A DNA stretch of 34,738 nucleotides from Candidatus Thorarchaeota archaeon (GCA_030593165.1 JAUVHR010000005.1:1-34738); one strand, 5' to 3'; positions 1 through 7,463 are shown, numbered from the stretch's first letter. Numbers and translations: made by a program. The notes: a model not told the origin generated them from the letters alone.

Positions 1-77
1 AGAGTGTTTACGGATATGAGAGCTGGCTGAAAGTACAAATAAGAAATCAAATAGTACCAGAAATTCAGGTGAAACCA

Positions 78-494
78 ATGCCAAAGGATTTACATTTTGA
101 AGTCGCTCTATCATTTGCAGGCGAACAGAGACCCTATGTAAAACAAGTCGCATTAACATTACGAAACAGGAGAGTGCGAGTTTTCTTTGACGAGTTTTAT
201 GAAACCGAAATGTGGGGAGAGAACCTTCCTGAATTTCTAAATTCTATTTACGAAAAGAAATGTGATTACTGCGTAATGTTCATCTCAAAAGAATATGCCA
301 CAAAATACTATCCGACTCACGAAAAAAGATCAGCTCTCTCCGACCAAATTAAAGTTCTTGAAGGTAGAATATTACCGGTAAAATTCGATGACACAGATTT
401 ACCCGGAGTTCCTAGCAGTACTATGCACCTCTCAGCAGAAAGGGATACACCTGAACAAATCGCAGAGAAAATAATCAAGAAAATACGGGGATGA
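78..494 (+). CDS. TIR-domain protein (TIR_2-like), possible NADase
   Basis: The protein is 138 residues and essentially one TIR domain. It has the N-terminal strand motif VALSFAGE, a BB-loop-like region around FFDEFYE and WGENL, the strand CVMFIS, and then HEKRSA. The Glu of HEKRSA (about residue 82) aligns with the position I expect for the catalytic Glu of NAD-cleaving TIR domains. The segment ILPVKFDDTDLPG is typical of the bacterial and archaeal TIR_2 type. An SD-like AGGTGA lies 5 nt before the ATG at 78, which decides this start; GTG at 69 is an alternative. The same frame stays open to the left window edge with 23 further sense codons, so a longer protein with a C-terminal TIR cannot be excluded. 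It converges with the next gene, 2 nt apart. A role in NAD depletion during immunity or signalling is inference from the family. Confidence 0.85.
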   Translation: MPKDLHFEVALSFAGEQRPYVKQVALTLRNRRVRVFFDEFYETEMWGENLPEFLNSIYEKKCDYCVMFISKEYATKYYPTHEKRSALSDQIKVLEGRILPVKFDDTDLPGVPSSTMHLSAERDTPEQIAEKIIKKIRG

Positions 495-496
495 AA

Positions 497-1237
497 TCAA
501 ATATCATTTTGGCCCGTTAAAATTCGTGCGGTACAGATGAATCCTCGCTCCCTCAAATCTCGAATGTAGTCCTCATGTGTAACATTATGTCTAGGATAAC
601 AATGTACAATTTTGGGGAAGCGATAGATAACTAATGCCATCACAACATCACATGTCTGAATGTGCATTTTTGAGGATACGATAAATTCTTGTGGAACATA
701 TTCTACAAGAATTCTACGGGTTCTAACTTCTTTCTCGATAAGCTCTCTCGATGGATGGACATATTCGTTGAGATACTTATACAGTGCTATCATTTTCGCA
801 TTCAAGAAATGGGGAAGTTTAATGTTCTTCCTGAACTTTCCGAATCCCCAATGATTATCCCTAAGTTCTGACAGTTTCTTGAGCTTTACATCAATAATAG
901 CTTCACACAACTGTTCATCCAAGTAGATAGCTTGAGTAATATCTTCGAGCATGGATCTCATTGCCCAAGCCACTACCTCGTAAACACCTGCATATGCAGC
1001 GATTGAAGACCAATAAATGGACCTTTGCCATATTGGAATACGATGGTAAACGAGGCTGGTTATTGACTCAGTTTCATTCTCCTTGTAATTCTCATGAATG
1101 CATCCAAAGATGTTCTGAAATAAGAAGATAGAATATTGCCACTCTTCATACTCATTGCTGTGGTTCTTAAAGGACTTATTTAGCGCATTTTTAATAGGTA
1201 TAAGAGCATTGTTCATTATTTTATTCCATTCTGTCAT
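497..1237 (-). CDS. Hypothetical protein, helical, possibly HEPN/DUF5677-like
   Basis: The 246-residue product is not confidently recognised. It appears mostly alpha-helical, with no signal peptide and no clear transmembrane helix. The segment LYKYLNEYVHPS near residue 155 resembles the Y-x2-L-x2-YVHPS motif I associate with DUF5677 and related HEPN-like helical proteins, but that link is weak. The ATG is well placed: GGAGGT lies about 5 nt upstream. It stops 2 nt from the stop of the TIR gene in convergent orientation, and it lies on the 3' side of tRNA-Leu. The stretch is AT-richer by eye than the housekeeping genes to the right, which fits recent acquisition. A partnership with the TIR protein in defence is possible but unproven. 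Confidence 0.6.
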   Translation of the reverse strand: MTEWNKIMNNALIPIKNALNKSFKNHSNEYEEWQYSIFLFQNIFGCIHENYKENETESITSLVYHRIPIWQRSIYWSSIAAYAGVYEVVAWAMRSMLEDITQAIYLDEQLCEAIIDVKLKKLSELRDNHWGFGKFRKNIKLPHFLNAKMIALYKYLNEYVHPSRELIEKEVRTRRILVEYVPQEFIVSSKMHIQTCDVVMALVIYRFPKIVHCYPRHNVTHEDYIRDLRERGFICTARILTGQNDI

Positions 1238-1295
1238 ACTAAACCTCCAAACATTCTAAATGCATAAGCAATTCCCCCTATGTCAAAAGTTAGTA

Positions 1296-1310
1296 GTTCT
1301 TCAAAAGAAC
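1296..1310. repeat. Short perfect inverted repeat beside tRNA-Leu
   Basis: GTTCTT and AAGAAC are separated by CAA, giving a 6-bp hairpin in the short gap between the hypothetical protein and the 3' end of tRNA-Leu. It lies 24 nt beyond the discriminator base. It may help 3'-end formation of the tRNA transcript or mark an island boundary, but it is short enough to be chance. Confidence 0.3.
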
Positions 1311-1333
1311 AATGAATGTATTAAAAGCGATGG

Positions 1334-1418
1334 TGCGGAGGACGAGATTTGAACTCGTGAACCCCTACGAGACAGGATCCTAAGTCCTGCGCCTTTAACC
1401 TGGCTTGGCTACCTCCGC
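1334..1418 (-). tRNA. tRNA-Leu, anticodon TAG
   Basis: The minus strand folds into a class II tRNA. The acceptor stem GCGGAGG pairs with CCTCCGC. The anticodon stem CAGGA/TCCTG encloses the loop CTTAGGA, so the anticodon is TAG. The variable arm is long (about 14 nt), as expected for Leu. The T stem ACGAG/CTCGT encloses TTCAAAT. The discriminator is A, and CCA follows directly in the genome (1331-1333). There is no intron. A TATA-like box sits about 30 nt upstream of the 5' end. The 3' end faces the AT-rich TIR region. Confidence 0.95.
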
Positions 1419-1444
1419 GTTGAAGTCGCATGGAACTCGGATGT

Positions 1445-1452
1445 GATATAAT
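1445..1452 (-). promoter_or_regulatory. TATA-like box for tRNA-Leu
   Basis: On the minus strand the sequence reads ATTATATC and is centred about 30 nt before the first base of the tRNA, the usual archaeal spacing for a transcript beginning at or very near the tRNA 5' end. Confidence 0.55.
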
Positions 1453-1544
1453 GGTTTTGTCTTTGCATAGAGAATTCCGAGATAACTTCATGACGTAGAA
1501 CTTCTTCAATGTAAGGCATTCTGAATGATAACAATCTACACCAA

Positions 1545-1940
1545 TCATTCTTTGTTTTTGGTGGTGTTTTCAGGATAGAATGTGTCCTTTCTGAAATCCT
1601 CCTTGTATCTATTGAGTTCAAGGAGTACAATGTCGGTTAGCGCATGGACCTCATGATAAACCCAAGCTGGTATTTCGATTAGTGTATCTTCCCCTAAAGT
1701 GTGCTCCTCAGATATGCCGCTCCGCATATCGTGTGCCACTATTCGTGCAGTACCTGAAACAAGATAGAATACTTCTGGATTTTTCGAGGAACAGAGCCCT
1801 TTATGATAATGTAATCCACTCACAGTTCCCTTTTTTCTACGAAGTACTACGAGATATTCAGATGAATGAATCTCAATACCTAGTGCAGGACCCCTGTCAT
1901 CAGGTCTAAGGGGCTTAATCTGTCGGACTCGTATCAGCAA
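1545..1940 (-). CDS. Cupin-domain protein (FdtA/WxcM-like or related)
   Basis: The 131-residue product has a single cupin barrel. The first motif is GLHYHKG followed about 12 residues later by EVFYLVSGTARIV, and the second is around IPAWVYHEVHAL. These are the usual metal- or ligand-binding strands of the RmlC-like cupin fold. Size and motif layout resemble small cupins linked to nucleotide-sugar 3,4-ketoisomerases and polysaccharide synthesis, but no sugar gene lies nearby, so the substrate is unknown. The upstream end of the frame is TTG at 1940. I see no strong SD and no in-frame ATG near it, so the start is uncertain. It lies upstream of tRNA-Leu on the same strand. Confidence 0.75.
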   Translation of the reverse strand: MLIRVRQIKPLRPDDRGPALGIEIHSSEYLVVLRRKKGTVSGLHYHKGLCSSKNPEVFYLVSGTARIVAHDMRSGISEEHTLGEDTLIEIPAWVYHEVHALTDIVLLELNRYKEDFRKDTFYPENTTKNKE

Positions 1941-2017
1941 AGGAGTTCATCTCATCTAGGTAATGGATTGGGCAAGTCGGCCACCCCACGAAATTGATTT
2001 GGGATTACCATTTGTAA

Positions 2018-2152
2018 TTAGCCTGCTGATTGCCAGGTGTGACTGCACCTTGGACAACGAAGGTGTCTTCTGTAGCCGCCCCCACCAAGCATCTCCTTCT
2101 TCACAAGGGCAATTTCACTGTATCCACAACGGGGACAATTTGTTTCAGCCAT
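2018..2152 (-). CDS. 44-residue zinc-ribbon protein
   Basis: ATG at 2152 opens a 44-codon frame ending in TAA. The protein has two CxxC knuckles, CPRC near residue 6 and CPRC near residue 33, followed by SHTW. This is the spacing of a TFIIS-like C-terminal zinc ribbon, such as the archaeal transcription factor S and RPB9 family. It is much shorter than transcription factor S (about 100 residues) and lacks the acidic hairpin that stimulates transcript cleavage: its loop is Gly-rich (LGGGGY). It may be a free zinc-ribbon domain binding nucleic acid or RNA polymerase. The four Cys at correct spacing make it very likely to be a real gene. Confidence 0.8.
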   Translation of the reverse strand: MAETNCPRCGYSEIALVKKEMLGGGGYRRHLRCPRCSHTWQSAG

Positions 2153-2255
2153 TGTCTTCTACACCAGTACTAACACTTGAATAGGGTAGCAATATTTAGT
2201 TTGTTGTGAGATTGTAGTTCCACTCGTCAATCCATACTGTTCACCATGTCACAAC

Positions 2256-2264
2256 GTTTTTATT
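2256..2264 (+). promoter_or_regulatory. TATA-like box upstream of the eS1 gene
   Basis: The sequence GTTTTTATT lies about 100 nt before the eS1 ATG. A start about 25 nt downstream would place the transcript 5' end near 2285, just before the first leader hairpin. Confidence 0.4.
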
Positions 2265-2287
2265 CCAACTTCTTAGACGTTCGGCCA

Positions 2288-2330
2288 ACTCTCTCTGGTA
2301 GAGAGTGGATTATGATTCTCTGGATAATCC
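2288..2330 (+). promoter_or_regulatory. Two tandem hairpins in the eS1 leader
   Basis: Two perfect 7-bp inverted repeats sit side by side. ACTCTCT/AGAGAGT at 2288-2306 has a 5-nt loop, and GGATTAT/ATAATCC at 2307-2330 has a 10-nt loop. The loop of the second contains another TCTCT (2317-2321), which could pair with AGAGA (2300-2304) in place of the first hairpin, so two exclusive folds are possible. They lie 32 nt before the eS1 ATG. Autoregulation of a ribosomal protein leader is a plausible inference. Confidence 0.45.
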
Positions 2331-2361
2331 CTGATTGATCCAGTACGAGCGTGATAATCAG

Positions 2362-3015
2362 ATGTCCTCAAGAAGTAGACAAGCAGCGGCAAGGACTCGG
2401 GACAAATGGAGAGAGAAGGTCTGGTTTCAAATTCTTGCACCAGATTACTTCGATGGTAAGGAGATTGGAAAGACTCCGGCTAGTAATCCCGAATTGCTCA
2501 TCGGACGAACAGTCCAACCTACACTCTATGATCTCACAGGAGATTTTGATCAGATTCATGTGAAACTACGATTCAAGATTCTTGAGGTAACGGGACAGCA
2601 GGCAAAGACCGTCTTCCATGGTCATGAATGGAGCTCAGACTATCTTAGAGGTCTTGTGAAAAGAGGAACATCACGAATCGACTGGATAGGTCCAATTCTT
2701 ACTAGAGACGACTACTTGATGCGAATCTCCGTAATTGTCTTCACGAACACCCGATCGAAGACAAGTCAGGAACATGCCGTAAGAAAAGGAATCGAGAAGG
2801 TAATTGTAGCCCACGCAAAGAAACACGTCTTTGATGACCTCGTACAGAAGGTGGTTCTCGGTGAACTTGCCTCCGAGGTTCGAGAAGAAGTGAGAACGAT
2901 AGTTCCAATCAGAGAATGTGAGATTCGAAAGAGCAAGGTACTCAAGGGTCCTGAGGAAGTAAAGGCAAGAAGAGTCCGTCTTCGGAGAGGTACTCAGAAG
3001 GAAACAAAGAGCTAG
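2362..3015 (+). CDS. rps3ae: Ribosomal protein eS1 (S3Ae)
   Basis: This is a 30S subunit protein found in archaea and eukaryotes. The 217-residue product opens with the basic region SRSRQAAARTRDKWREKVWF. It then shows the family segment ILAPDYFDGKEIGKTPAS, followed by IGRTV, the DLTGDF strand, and the Lys/Arg-rich central part with LRGLVKRGTSRIDW. Length matches archaeal S3Ae. I chose ATG at 2362 because an SD-like GTGAT lies about 7 nt upstream; TTG at 2335 would add nine residues. It has its own TATA-like box and a structured leader. The next gene is convergent, 16 nt away. Confidence 0.92.
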   Translation: MSSRSRQAAARTRDKWREKVWFQILAPDYFDGKEIGKTPASNPELLIGRTVQPTLYDLTGDFDQIHVKLRFKILEVTGQQAKTVFHGHEWSSDYLRGLVKRGTSRIDWIGPILTRDDYLMRISVIVFTNTRSKTSQEHAVRKGIEKVIVAHAKKHVFDDLVQKVVLGELASEVREEVRTIVPIRECEIRKSKVLKGPEEVKARRVRLRRGTQKETKS

Positions 3016-3031
3016 GATGAACAAACGAGGA

Positions 3032-3397
3032 CTAGTGACTGCTTCCAAATCCATCGAGTTTCTCAAGAGCCTGTAGAAGTAATACCATTAAGTTTGCAAT
3101 CTTTGTCAGCTCTTCCGTACGCTCCTCAGTTTCAATCATTTCGCTCAGCTTCTTCAGTCTTGTGAGAAGGGGTTCTCGAAGCTCGGGAAGAATAGCCTTG
3201 ACTGTATGGGATTCGGCCTCCTCTTCGGATCCAATTATAACAATACGACGATCACAGGATGCACAGTAGATATCATCTCCTACCTTCATCAGAGGTGATC
3301 CACACTGAGGACATGCCTGTGCAAGCATGGTTGCCCCACTTCTGAGTAGTTCGGCCATCTTCTTAATTGAAGTGTCATCTCCGTCAGTCATATTCAA
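3032..3397 (-). CDS. UPF0148 / autoantigen p27-like zinc-binding protein
   Basis: The 121-residue protein begins with a helix containing MAELLRSGATMLAQ, then a zinc ribbon with CPQC (residues about 29-32) and CASC (about 46-49). The C-terminal half is helical. This is the UPF0148 family, whose eukaryotic relative is SSSCA1/ZNRD2. Molecular function is not established. Two ATGs, at 3397 and 3391, are possible. A TATA-like sequence at 3423-3430 would place transcription near 3400, so the mRNA would be almost leaderless. It converges with the eS1 gene. Confidence 0.85.
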   Translation of the reverse strand: MNMTDGDDTSIKKMAELLRSGATMLAQACPQCGSPLMKVGDDIYCASCDRRIVIIGSEEEAESHTVKAILPELREPLLTRLKKLSEMIETEERTEELTKIANLMVLLLQALEKLDGFGSSH

Positions 3398-3557
3398 CTC
3401 ACAGGTGCAGAGAACTCAGACCAATATAAGGGATGTTGGATGTCACTCACATCTCGTACGAAGTCCTAGGGAAACTTTGATATGTTAAGATTAGGTCAGT
3501 GTGTTTGTTGTTCGCACTTCATCTGTGCGCAAAAGACCATTTTATGAGGTGAGTCCA

Positions 3558-3821
3558 TTGGACCCCGAAACAGACAGAGCTATAGAACAGAGTAAGCATC
3601 TGCTAAAGCAGATTAGCGAGGATTCTTCAGTACCCCGGAACATAAGACGAGCTGCTAACGAGGCAATATCTGCGCTTGAGAATGAGGAAGATTCTCCAGC
3701 CGTTAGAGCTCAGAACGCAATCTCAATTATTGATGAGCCAAGTCAGGACCCCAACTGTCCAAACCACGCCCGAACCAAAATCTGGCATGTGTCGAGTCTG
3801 TTGGAGCCAATTCGCGACTAG
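3558..3821 (+). CDS. UPF0147 family protein
   Basis: The product carries the UPF0147 signature: a helix ending in DSSVPRNIRRAANEA, then SPAVRAQNAISIIDE, then HARTKIWHVSSLLE. It is a short all-helical archaeal protein of unknown function. I place the start at TTG 3558, giving 87 residues, close to the usual family length. A strong SD, GAGGTGAG at 3546-3553, lies just before it. The frame is open further upstream to GTG at 3501, adding 19 residues that do not resemble the family. No partner is evident nearby; FAU-1 follows on the same strand after about 90 nt. Confidence 0.88.
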   Translation: MDPETDRAIEQSKHLLKQISEDSSVPRNIRRAANEAISALENEEDSPAVRAQNAISIIDEPSQDPNCPNHARTKIWHVSSLLEPIRD

Positions 3822-3909
3822 CTCTTGAGAATGCCCATAGAAGACGCACACTGTAAATCTTCACCATTACGTGAGGACTGGCATCTAATACCCGGGCAAG
3901 TGTTTGGAT

Positions 3910-5361
3910 ATGATTAAGACAAGAATTCGAGGAATCTACTCACAGTCACTGACACAGATTCTATTGCAGAATCATTTTGATATTGTGCAGCCTAACCCAG
4001 AAGTTGCAAGAAGATTCGGACTTCCATTTCGACAGGACATTCCTGATGTGGACATCTGGGACCGTAGTGACTTGCAGGGTATTGTAGCCATAGCATACGA
4101 GTCCGACCTTATTCGTTTGAATGACGTCTTACGCAGACGCCTTGGATGGGTCATCACTCGTACTCCTAGAGTTGCTAAGAGCTCAATATACAAAGGATGT
4201 GTGCTTGGAATGGATGACAAGACGGGCCAGACTAGAGTGGACTTGGGGGAGATTTCGGGACTCCTTCCGGATAGGGGATTACAGTGCGGATCATATGTCA
4301 TGGTTCAAGTTAGAGCTCATGACTATGGCAGAAAAGCCCCAGTTCTCTCATCAAGTATTACCATACCTGGAAGAGCTGCTGTGCTCTTGCCAGAACCAGT
4401 CGTACGACTCAGTACCAAAATCAAGAGTCAAGATTCACGTAGAGACTTGTTGCAGCTTGGAAGGAAGATACGAGAACACACTGGCAGATGGGGAGTACTC
4501 TGGAGAACTGCAGCAAGGAATCTTACCGAGGAAACGCTCCGTGATGAAGTGGACGACCTCCTTGATACCGCCCAGCGGGTTTACTCTGTATATGATGATT
4601 TGGATAGCATTGAACTTCTCTTTGAGGGTACTAGTAATGCGGATATCGAATTTCCTGCAGAAGTGAAAGAAGCTCTTGACAAGACTAGAGGGAAAATAAG
4701 GCCGACAATTCAACGACATCACTTCTACAAGAGTGCAGGGTATGCATCTCTTGTTGACTTTGCGGAGATGATAATCGAAGAACGTGCAAGTGAGAAGGGT
4801 TATATCGCTTCGAAGTTGGAGAAGATATTCAGCCGCGATTTGCCCAAAGTGGACGATCCGATCAACATCGAACATGTGAAACTTGATGGAAGAGCTATCC
4901 TTTTGGGCAGGGGAAGAATTATTGAACTGAACGCACGAGGACTGGTCCTTCGGAGACAATTCCGATACACTAGTAGGAAGTTGAAGATATCACAGCATCA
5001 TCTGAATGGTGTTGAAGTTCAAAGTGATGAGGGCGATTACGCGTTAACAGAAGTCATACCGGGCTCACGTAGGTTGGTTACAAATTACTATTCTCGCGAA
5101 GGGCAACCGAAGGGAACATACGTCAACATCAACACGGGAATCGAGATATATCCGAGTAACGGTACAAGCCCCAGTAGAATCAGGTATATTGACCTAGAGA
5201 TTGATGTGGTTGCACCCACTGACGGGGAAATCCGAATAATAGACCAACACCTCTTGAAACGTGCAGCTCAGCGCGGGTTTATTACAAATGAAATGGCAAA
5301 GCAGGCACATAGTGAAGCACGAATAGTACTCGACGAAATGAGTGTTGCTGCCCTGAGCTAA
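3910..5361 (+). CDS. FAU-1, RNase E/G-like RNA-binding protein
   Basis: The 483-residue product matches archaeal FAU-1 (AU-1). The N-terminal part is RNase E/G-like, starting IKTRIRGIYSQSLTQILL and including the region FGLPFRQDIPDVDIWDR. The S1-like region follows around residues 90-150 (SSIYKGCVLGMDDKTGQTRVDLGEISG). The C-terminal part from about residue 310 looks like a DUF402 beta domain, with the acidic motif IDLEIDVV and the helix ending RAAQRGFI. The family binds AU-rich RNA and has been linked to 5S rRNA maturation by endonucleolytic cleavage. ATG at 3910 is preferred over TTG at 3904. It stands alone on the plus strand and converges with pcc1. Confidence 0.9.
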   Translation: MIKTRIRGIYSQSLTQILLQNHFDIVQPNPEVARRFGLPFRQDIPDVDIWDRSDLQGIVAIAYESDLIRLNDVLRRRLGWVITRTPRVAKSSIYKGCVLGMDDKTGQTRVDLGEISGLLPDRGLQCGSYVMVQVRAHDYGRKAPVLSSSITIPGRAAVLLPEPVVRLSTKIKSQDSRRDLLQLGRKIREHTGRWGVLWRTAARNLTEETLRDEVDDLLDTAQRVYSVYDDLDSIELLFEGTSNADIEFPAEVKEALDKTRGKIRPTIQRHHFYKSAGYASLVDFAEMIIEERASEKGYIASKLEKIFSRDLPKVDDPINIEHVKLDGRAILLGRGRIIELNARGLVLRRQFRYTSRKLKISQHHLNGVEVQSDEGDYALTEVIPGSRRLVTNYYSREGQPKGTYVNINTGIEIYPSNGTSPSRIRYIDLEIDVVAPTDGEIRIIDQHLLKRAAQRGFITNEMAKQAHSEARIVLDEMSVAALS

Positions 5362-5372
5362 TTTGTAGTAAT

Positions 5373-5618
5373 CTACTCGATAGAATCTGCGGTTCTTAAT
5401 GACAAGCTAATGGCACTCATCAAATCCTCTAGTGTTGCACGAAAACTGTCTACTCCTCGCGTACACTTTATGCTGATTAGGATTCGATTGTCATCCAGTT
5501 GGGTTTCAATGTGGAGCCCCTGCGGCAGAGGTACATTATCAGGAGAAACTGATTGTAGGGTCCTTGCTGCAATGGGTGAATCGTTAAATGATAAGATAAT
5601 TTCAGCGGAAAACATCAA
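5373..5618 (-). CDS. pcc1: KEOPS complex subunit Pcc1
   Basis: The 81-residue product matches Pcc1 in size and pattern: an N-terminal strand, the ARTLQSVSPDN motif, a central strand (IETQLDDNRILISIKC) and a C-terminal amphipathic helix with SFRATLEDLMSAISL. Pcc1 is the dimerisation subunit of KEOPS, which with Kae1 and Bud32 makes N6-threonylcarbamoyladenosine (t6A37) in ANN-decoding tRNAs. Its ATG overlaps the stop of the upstream DHH-like gene by 4 nt (ATGA), so it is probably translationally coupled as the third gene of an rps15-DHH-pcc1 operon. Kae1 and Bud32 lie 2-3.6 kb away on the same strand. Confidence 0.88.
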   Translation of the reverse strand: MMFSAEIILSFNDSPIAARTLQSVSPDNVPLPQGLHIETQLDDNRILISIKCTRGVDSFRATLEDLMSAISLSLRTADSIE

Positions 5619-6964
5619 TTGACCGCCCCTCGGATGTCACTTATAGCTTTCAAGATAGTTTCTGATATCTCCGAGTATGGACTGGAAATTTGAACTGATT
5701 TCGCGGAACTGGAATGTGGATTGAGACCAAGCTCTTTCAATCTACGTAAAACCGTGTTCAAGCCAACTTCGCTCTTATACCAAGAGATATTCATGCAGTT
5801 CTTGGTGTGAAATATTGTCAAATGTTCGCGGTCTGAAACTCCAATTTCAAAAAGTACACGTGCGACATCAGCTAGCGTTTCGTTCTTCGTACCTGACGGG
5901 CATGGGTGGACTGCGAATTCTTCATCTGTATTGTCATTATCAACTGTTAGTAGAAGTTGCCTTACAACCGATATTACAGCTTCACTGTGATTCTTGTGGA
6001 TGTTGACCAGATTCTCCATGAGTTTGGAACGGTCACCCATTAGGACTCCAGTTGTGAGTCCTAGTATCCATCTACTCCATGCTGTTAATGCAAGCGGCCT
6101 AATTCCAGACAATAGACGTAGCGGACTCTTTCTATTCTCATGTACAAGAACGTAGTCACGTCCCAAGGCCATCTGGAGTATAGATGTTTTGAGCTTGGAA
6201 TCAATCTGAACGAGTTGGCCGCTTAGTCGAGGCATCTCGTGTTCATCCAAAGAAGTTAGTGGCATACCTCTTTTGGTGAGAGGTATATCAGCGTCATCCA
6301 AAATTTTTTCACATAATTGTGGTTCGCCACTTATTCCAGGCAGAAATGGGTATGTACTGTGCAATAGTGATTGTTTAAGAGCCATGAAGTTAGTTCCAAA
6401 AATCTTGAGCCCTTTACGTTTTTCGAGAACTCCCTCCTTTATTGCAAGACTAATGAGTTCCTCTGATGTCTTGCTTGGAGAACGATCAGTCCCATCTTGT
6501 ATCAGTGCTCCTGCGGCTGCAATCTGCAAGTCACCTTGGTTCACAGAGAATTTCTCTTTGGCAAAGGCATATGCTGCAGCTGCTATTGAACTGGTACCAC
6601 CTACGACACTTATCTTATCTTGCTTGGGTTCCAGAGAACCGCCAATTATAGTTGGATATCTCCTTCCTTTTCGTAAGTTTTTCTTCCCAATAATCTCAGT
6701 TCCCACGACTAAGGTAATTGAATCAGAATGGATTTTTCGGAGATTGTTGATAGATTCGCTGTCAAGTAACACATCAACGAATGTGATATGAAAGAGTGAA
6801 CCAAATCTCTGAATTGCTCTACTCAGTAATGCTGTGGCTAATGTTGCCTCTGGTTGAGGAGATGAGATAAGAAGAAATCGGTTGTCGGGCTTCACCTCAA
6901 TCGTACTGCACTGCTTGATTAGCTGCTTGAAACTGGTGGAACGTTTTGACTTCTGTCTTGTCAC
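5615..6964 (-). CDS. DHH/RecJ-like protein, apparently catalytically dead
   Basis: This 449-residue protein occupies the place, next to rps15, where many archaea carry a RecJ-like (GAN/Cdc45-related) DHH protein. The fold signature is visible: an N-terminal strand with LLISSPQPEATLATALLSRAI, and a later DHHA1-like region. However, motif I, usually SHxDxDGxxSA, reads SSPQPEATLAT (residues 34-44), and I find no DHH triad; the expected strand reads LVVGTEII. All expected metal-binding Asp and His residues therefore look absent, which suggests a structural role, perhaps binding GINS-MCM as Cdc45 does. It starts 37 nt after rps15 and overlaps pcc1 by 4 nt. Nuclease activity is unlikely; the replication role is inference. 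Confidence 0.72.
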   Translation of the reverse strand: MTRQKSKRSTSFKQLIKQCSTIEVKPDNRFLLISSPQPEATLATALLSRAIQRFGSLFHITFVDVLLDSESINNLRKIHSDSITLVVGTEIIGKKNLRKGRRYPTIIGGSLEPKQDKISVVGGTSSIAAAAYAFAKEKFSVNQGDLQIAAAGALIQDGTDRSPSKTSEELISLAIKEGVLEKRKGLKIFGTNFMALKQSLLHSTYPFLPGISGEPQLCEKILDDADIPLTKRGMPLTSLDEHEMPRLSGQLVQIDSKLKTSILQMALGRDYVLVHENRKSPLRLLSGIRPLALTAWSRWILGLTTGVLMGDRSKLMENLVNIHKNHSEAVISVVRQLLLTVDNDNTDEEFAVHPCPSGTKNETLADVARVLFEIGVSDREHLTIFHTKNCMNISWYKSEVGLNTVLRRLKELGLNPHSSSAKSVQISSPYSEISETILKAISDIRGAVN

Positions 6965-7001
6965 AGATGTGACAGATGGGTGCCATTATGATAAAACTAT
7001 C

Positions 7002-7463
7002 TCAACGCAGATATGCAGCCACTTGGTCAGGCGAGTATTTCCAATCGGCAGACAAAACTCTCGTGCGTCTGTAGTATTTTGAAAGCCGGTGTATCTTGCT
7101 CTCTACTAGCTGGAGAGCACGCTTGGAAACGAAGTCCTTCTTGTTCTCTTCAAGATGACGACGAAGTTTTGCTGCTGATGCAATCATGTTTCGTAGGTCT
7201 TCGGGAAGTTGTCTTTGTAAATCATTATCTCGGAGGATATCCATGATTCGTCGTCCAGTTATTACACGTGCAAGTGGGACACCAAATTGGTCTCGAAGAA
7301 TCAATCCAATCATAGAAGGACTATTCCCTGCCTTGCCAAGTTCAACAACTTTCTCTTCGACCCACTGAGCATTCTTCTCTGACTCCATCCATTCTGGGAC
7401 TCTCAATGTAGAAGGGCGTTTGCTTCCAGACTGACCTTTGCGCCTTGTGTGCATTCTTGCCAT
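7002..7463 (-). CDS. rps15: Ribosomal protein uS15
   Basis: The 153-residue protein is an archaeal/eukaryotic-type uS15 with the N-terminal extension MARMHTRRKGQSGSKRP, the W-based region VEEKVVELGKAGNSPSMIG, and the core helices with LRRHLEENKKDFVSKRAL and HRLSKYYRR. It binds 16S rRNA in the platform of the 30S subunit. SD-like GAGG lies about 8 nt before the ATG, and a TATA-like box lies about 65 nt upstream. It is the first gene of the rps15-DHH-pcc1 operon. Confidence 0.95.
   Translation of the reverse strand: MARMHTRRKGQSGSKRPSTLRVPEWMESEKNAQWVEEKVVELGKAGNSPSMIGLILRDQFGVPLARVITGRRIMDILRDNDLQRQLPEDLRNMIASAAKLRRHLEENKKDFVSKRALQLVESKIHRLSKYYRRTRVLSADWKYSPDQVAAYLR

Noticed and set aside
3501-3557. 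Longer UPF0147 start at GTG 3501
   Set aside because: The SD GAGGTGAG points to TTG 3558, and the added residues do not fit the family.
4121-4666. 181-codon open frame inside the FAU-1 gene
   Set aside because: It is a shadow of FAU-1 in another frame, with no recognisable domain.
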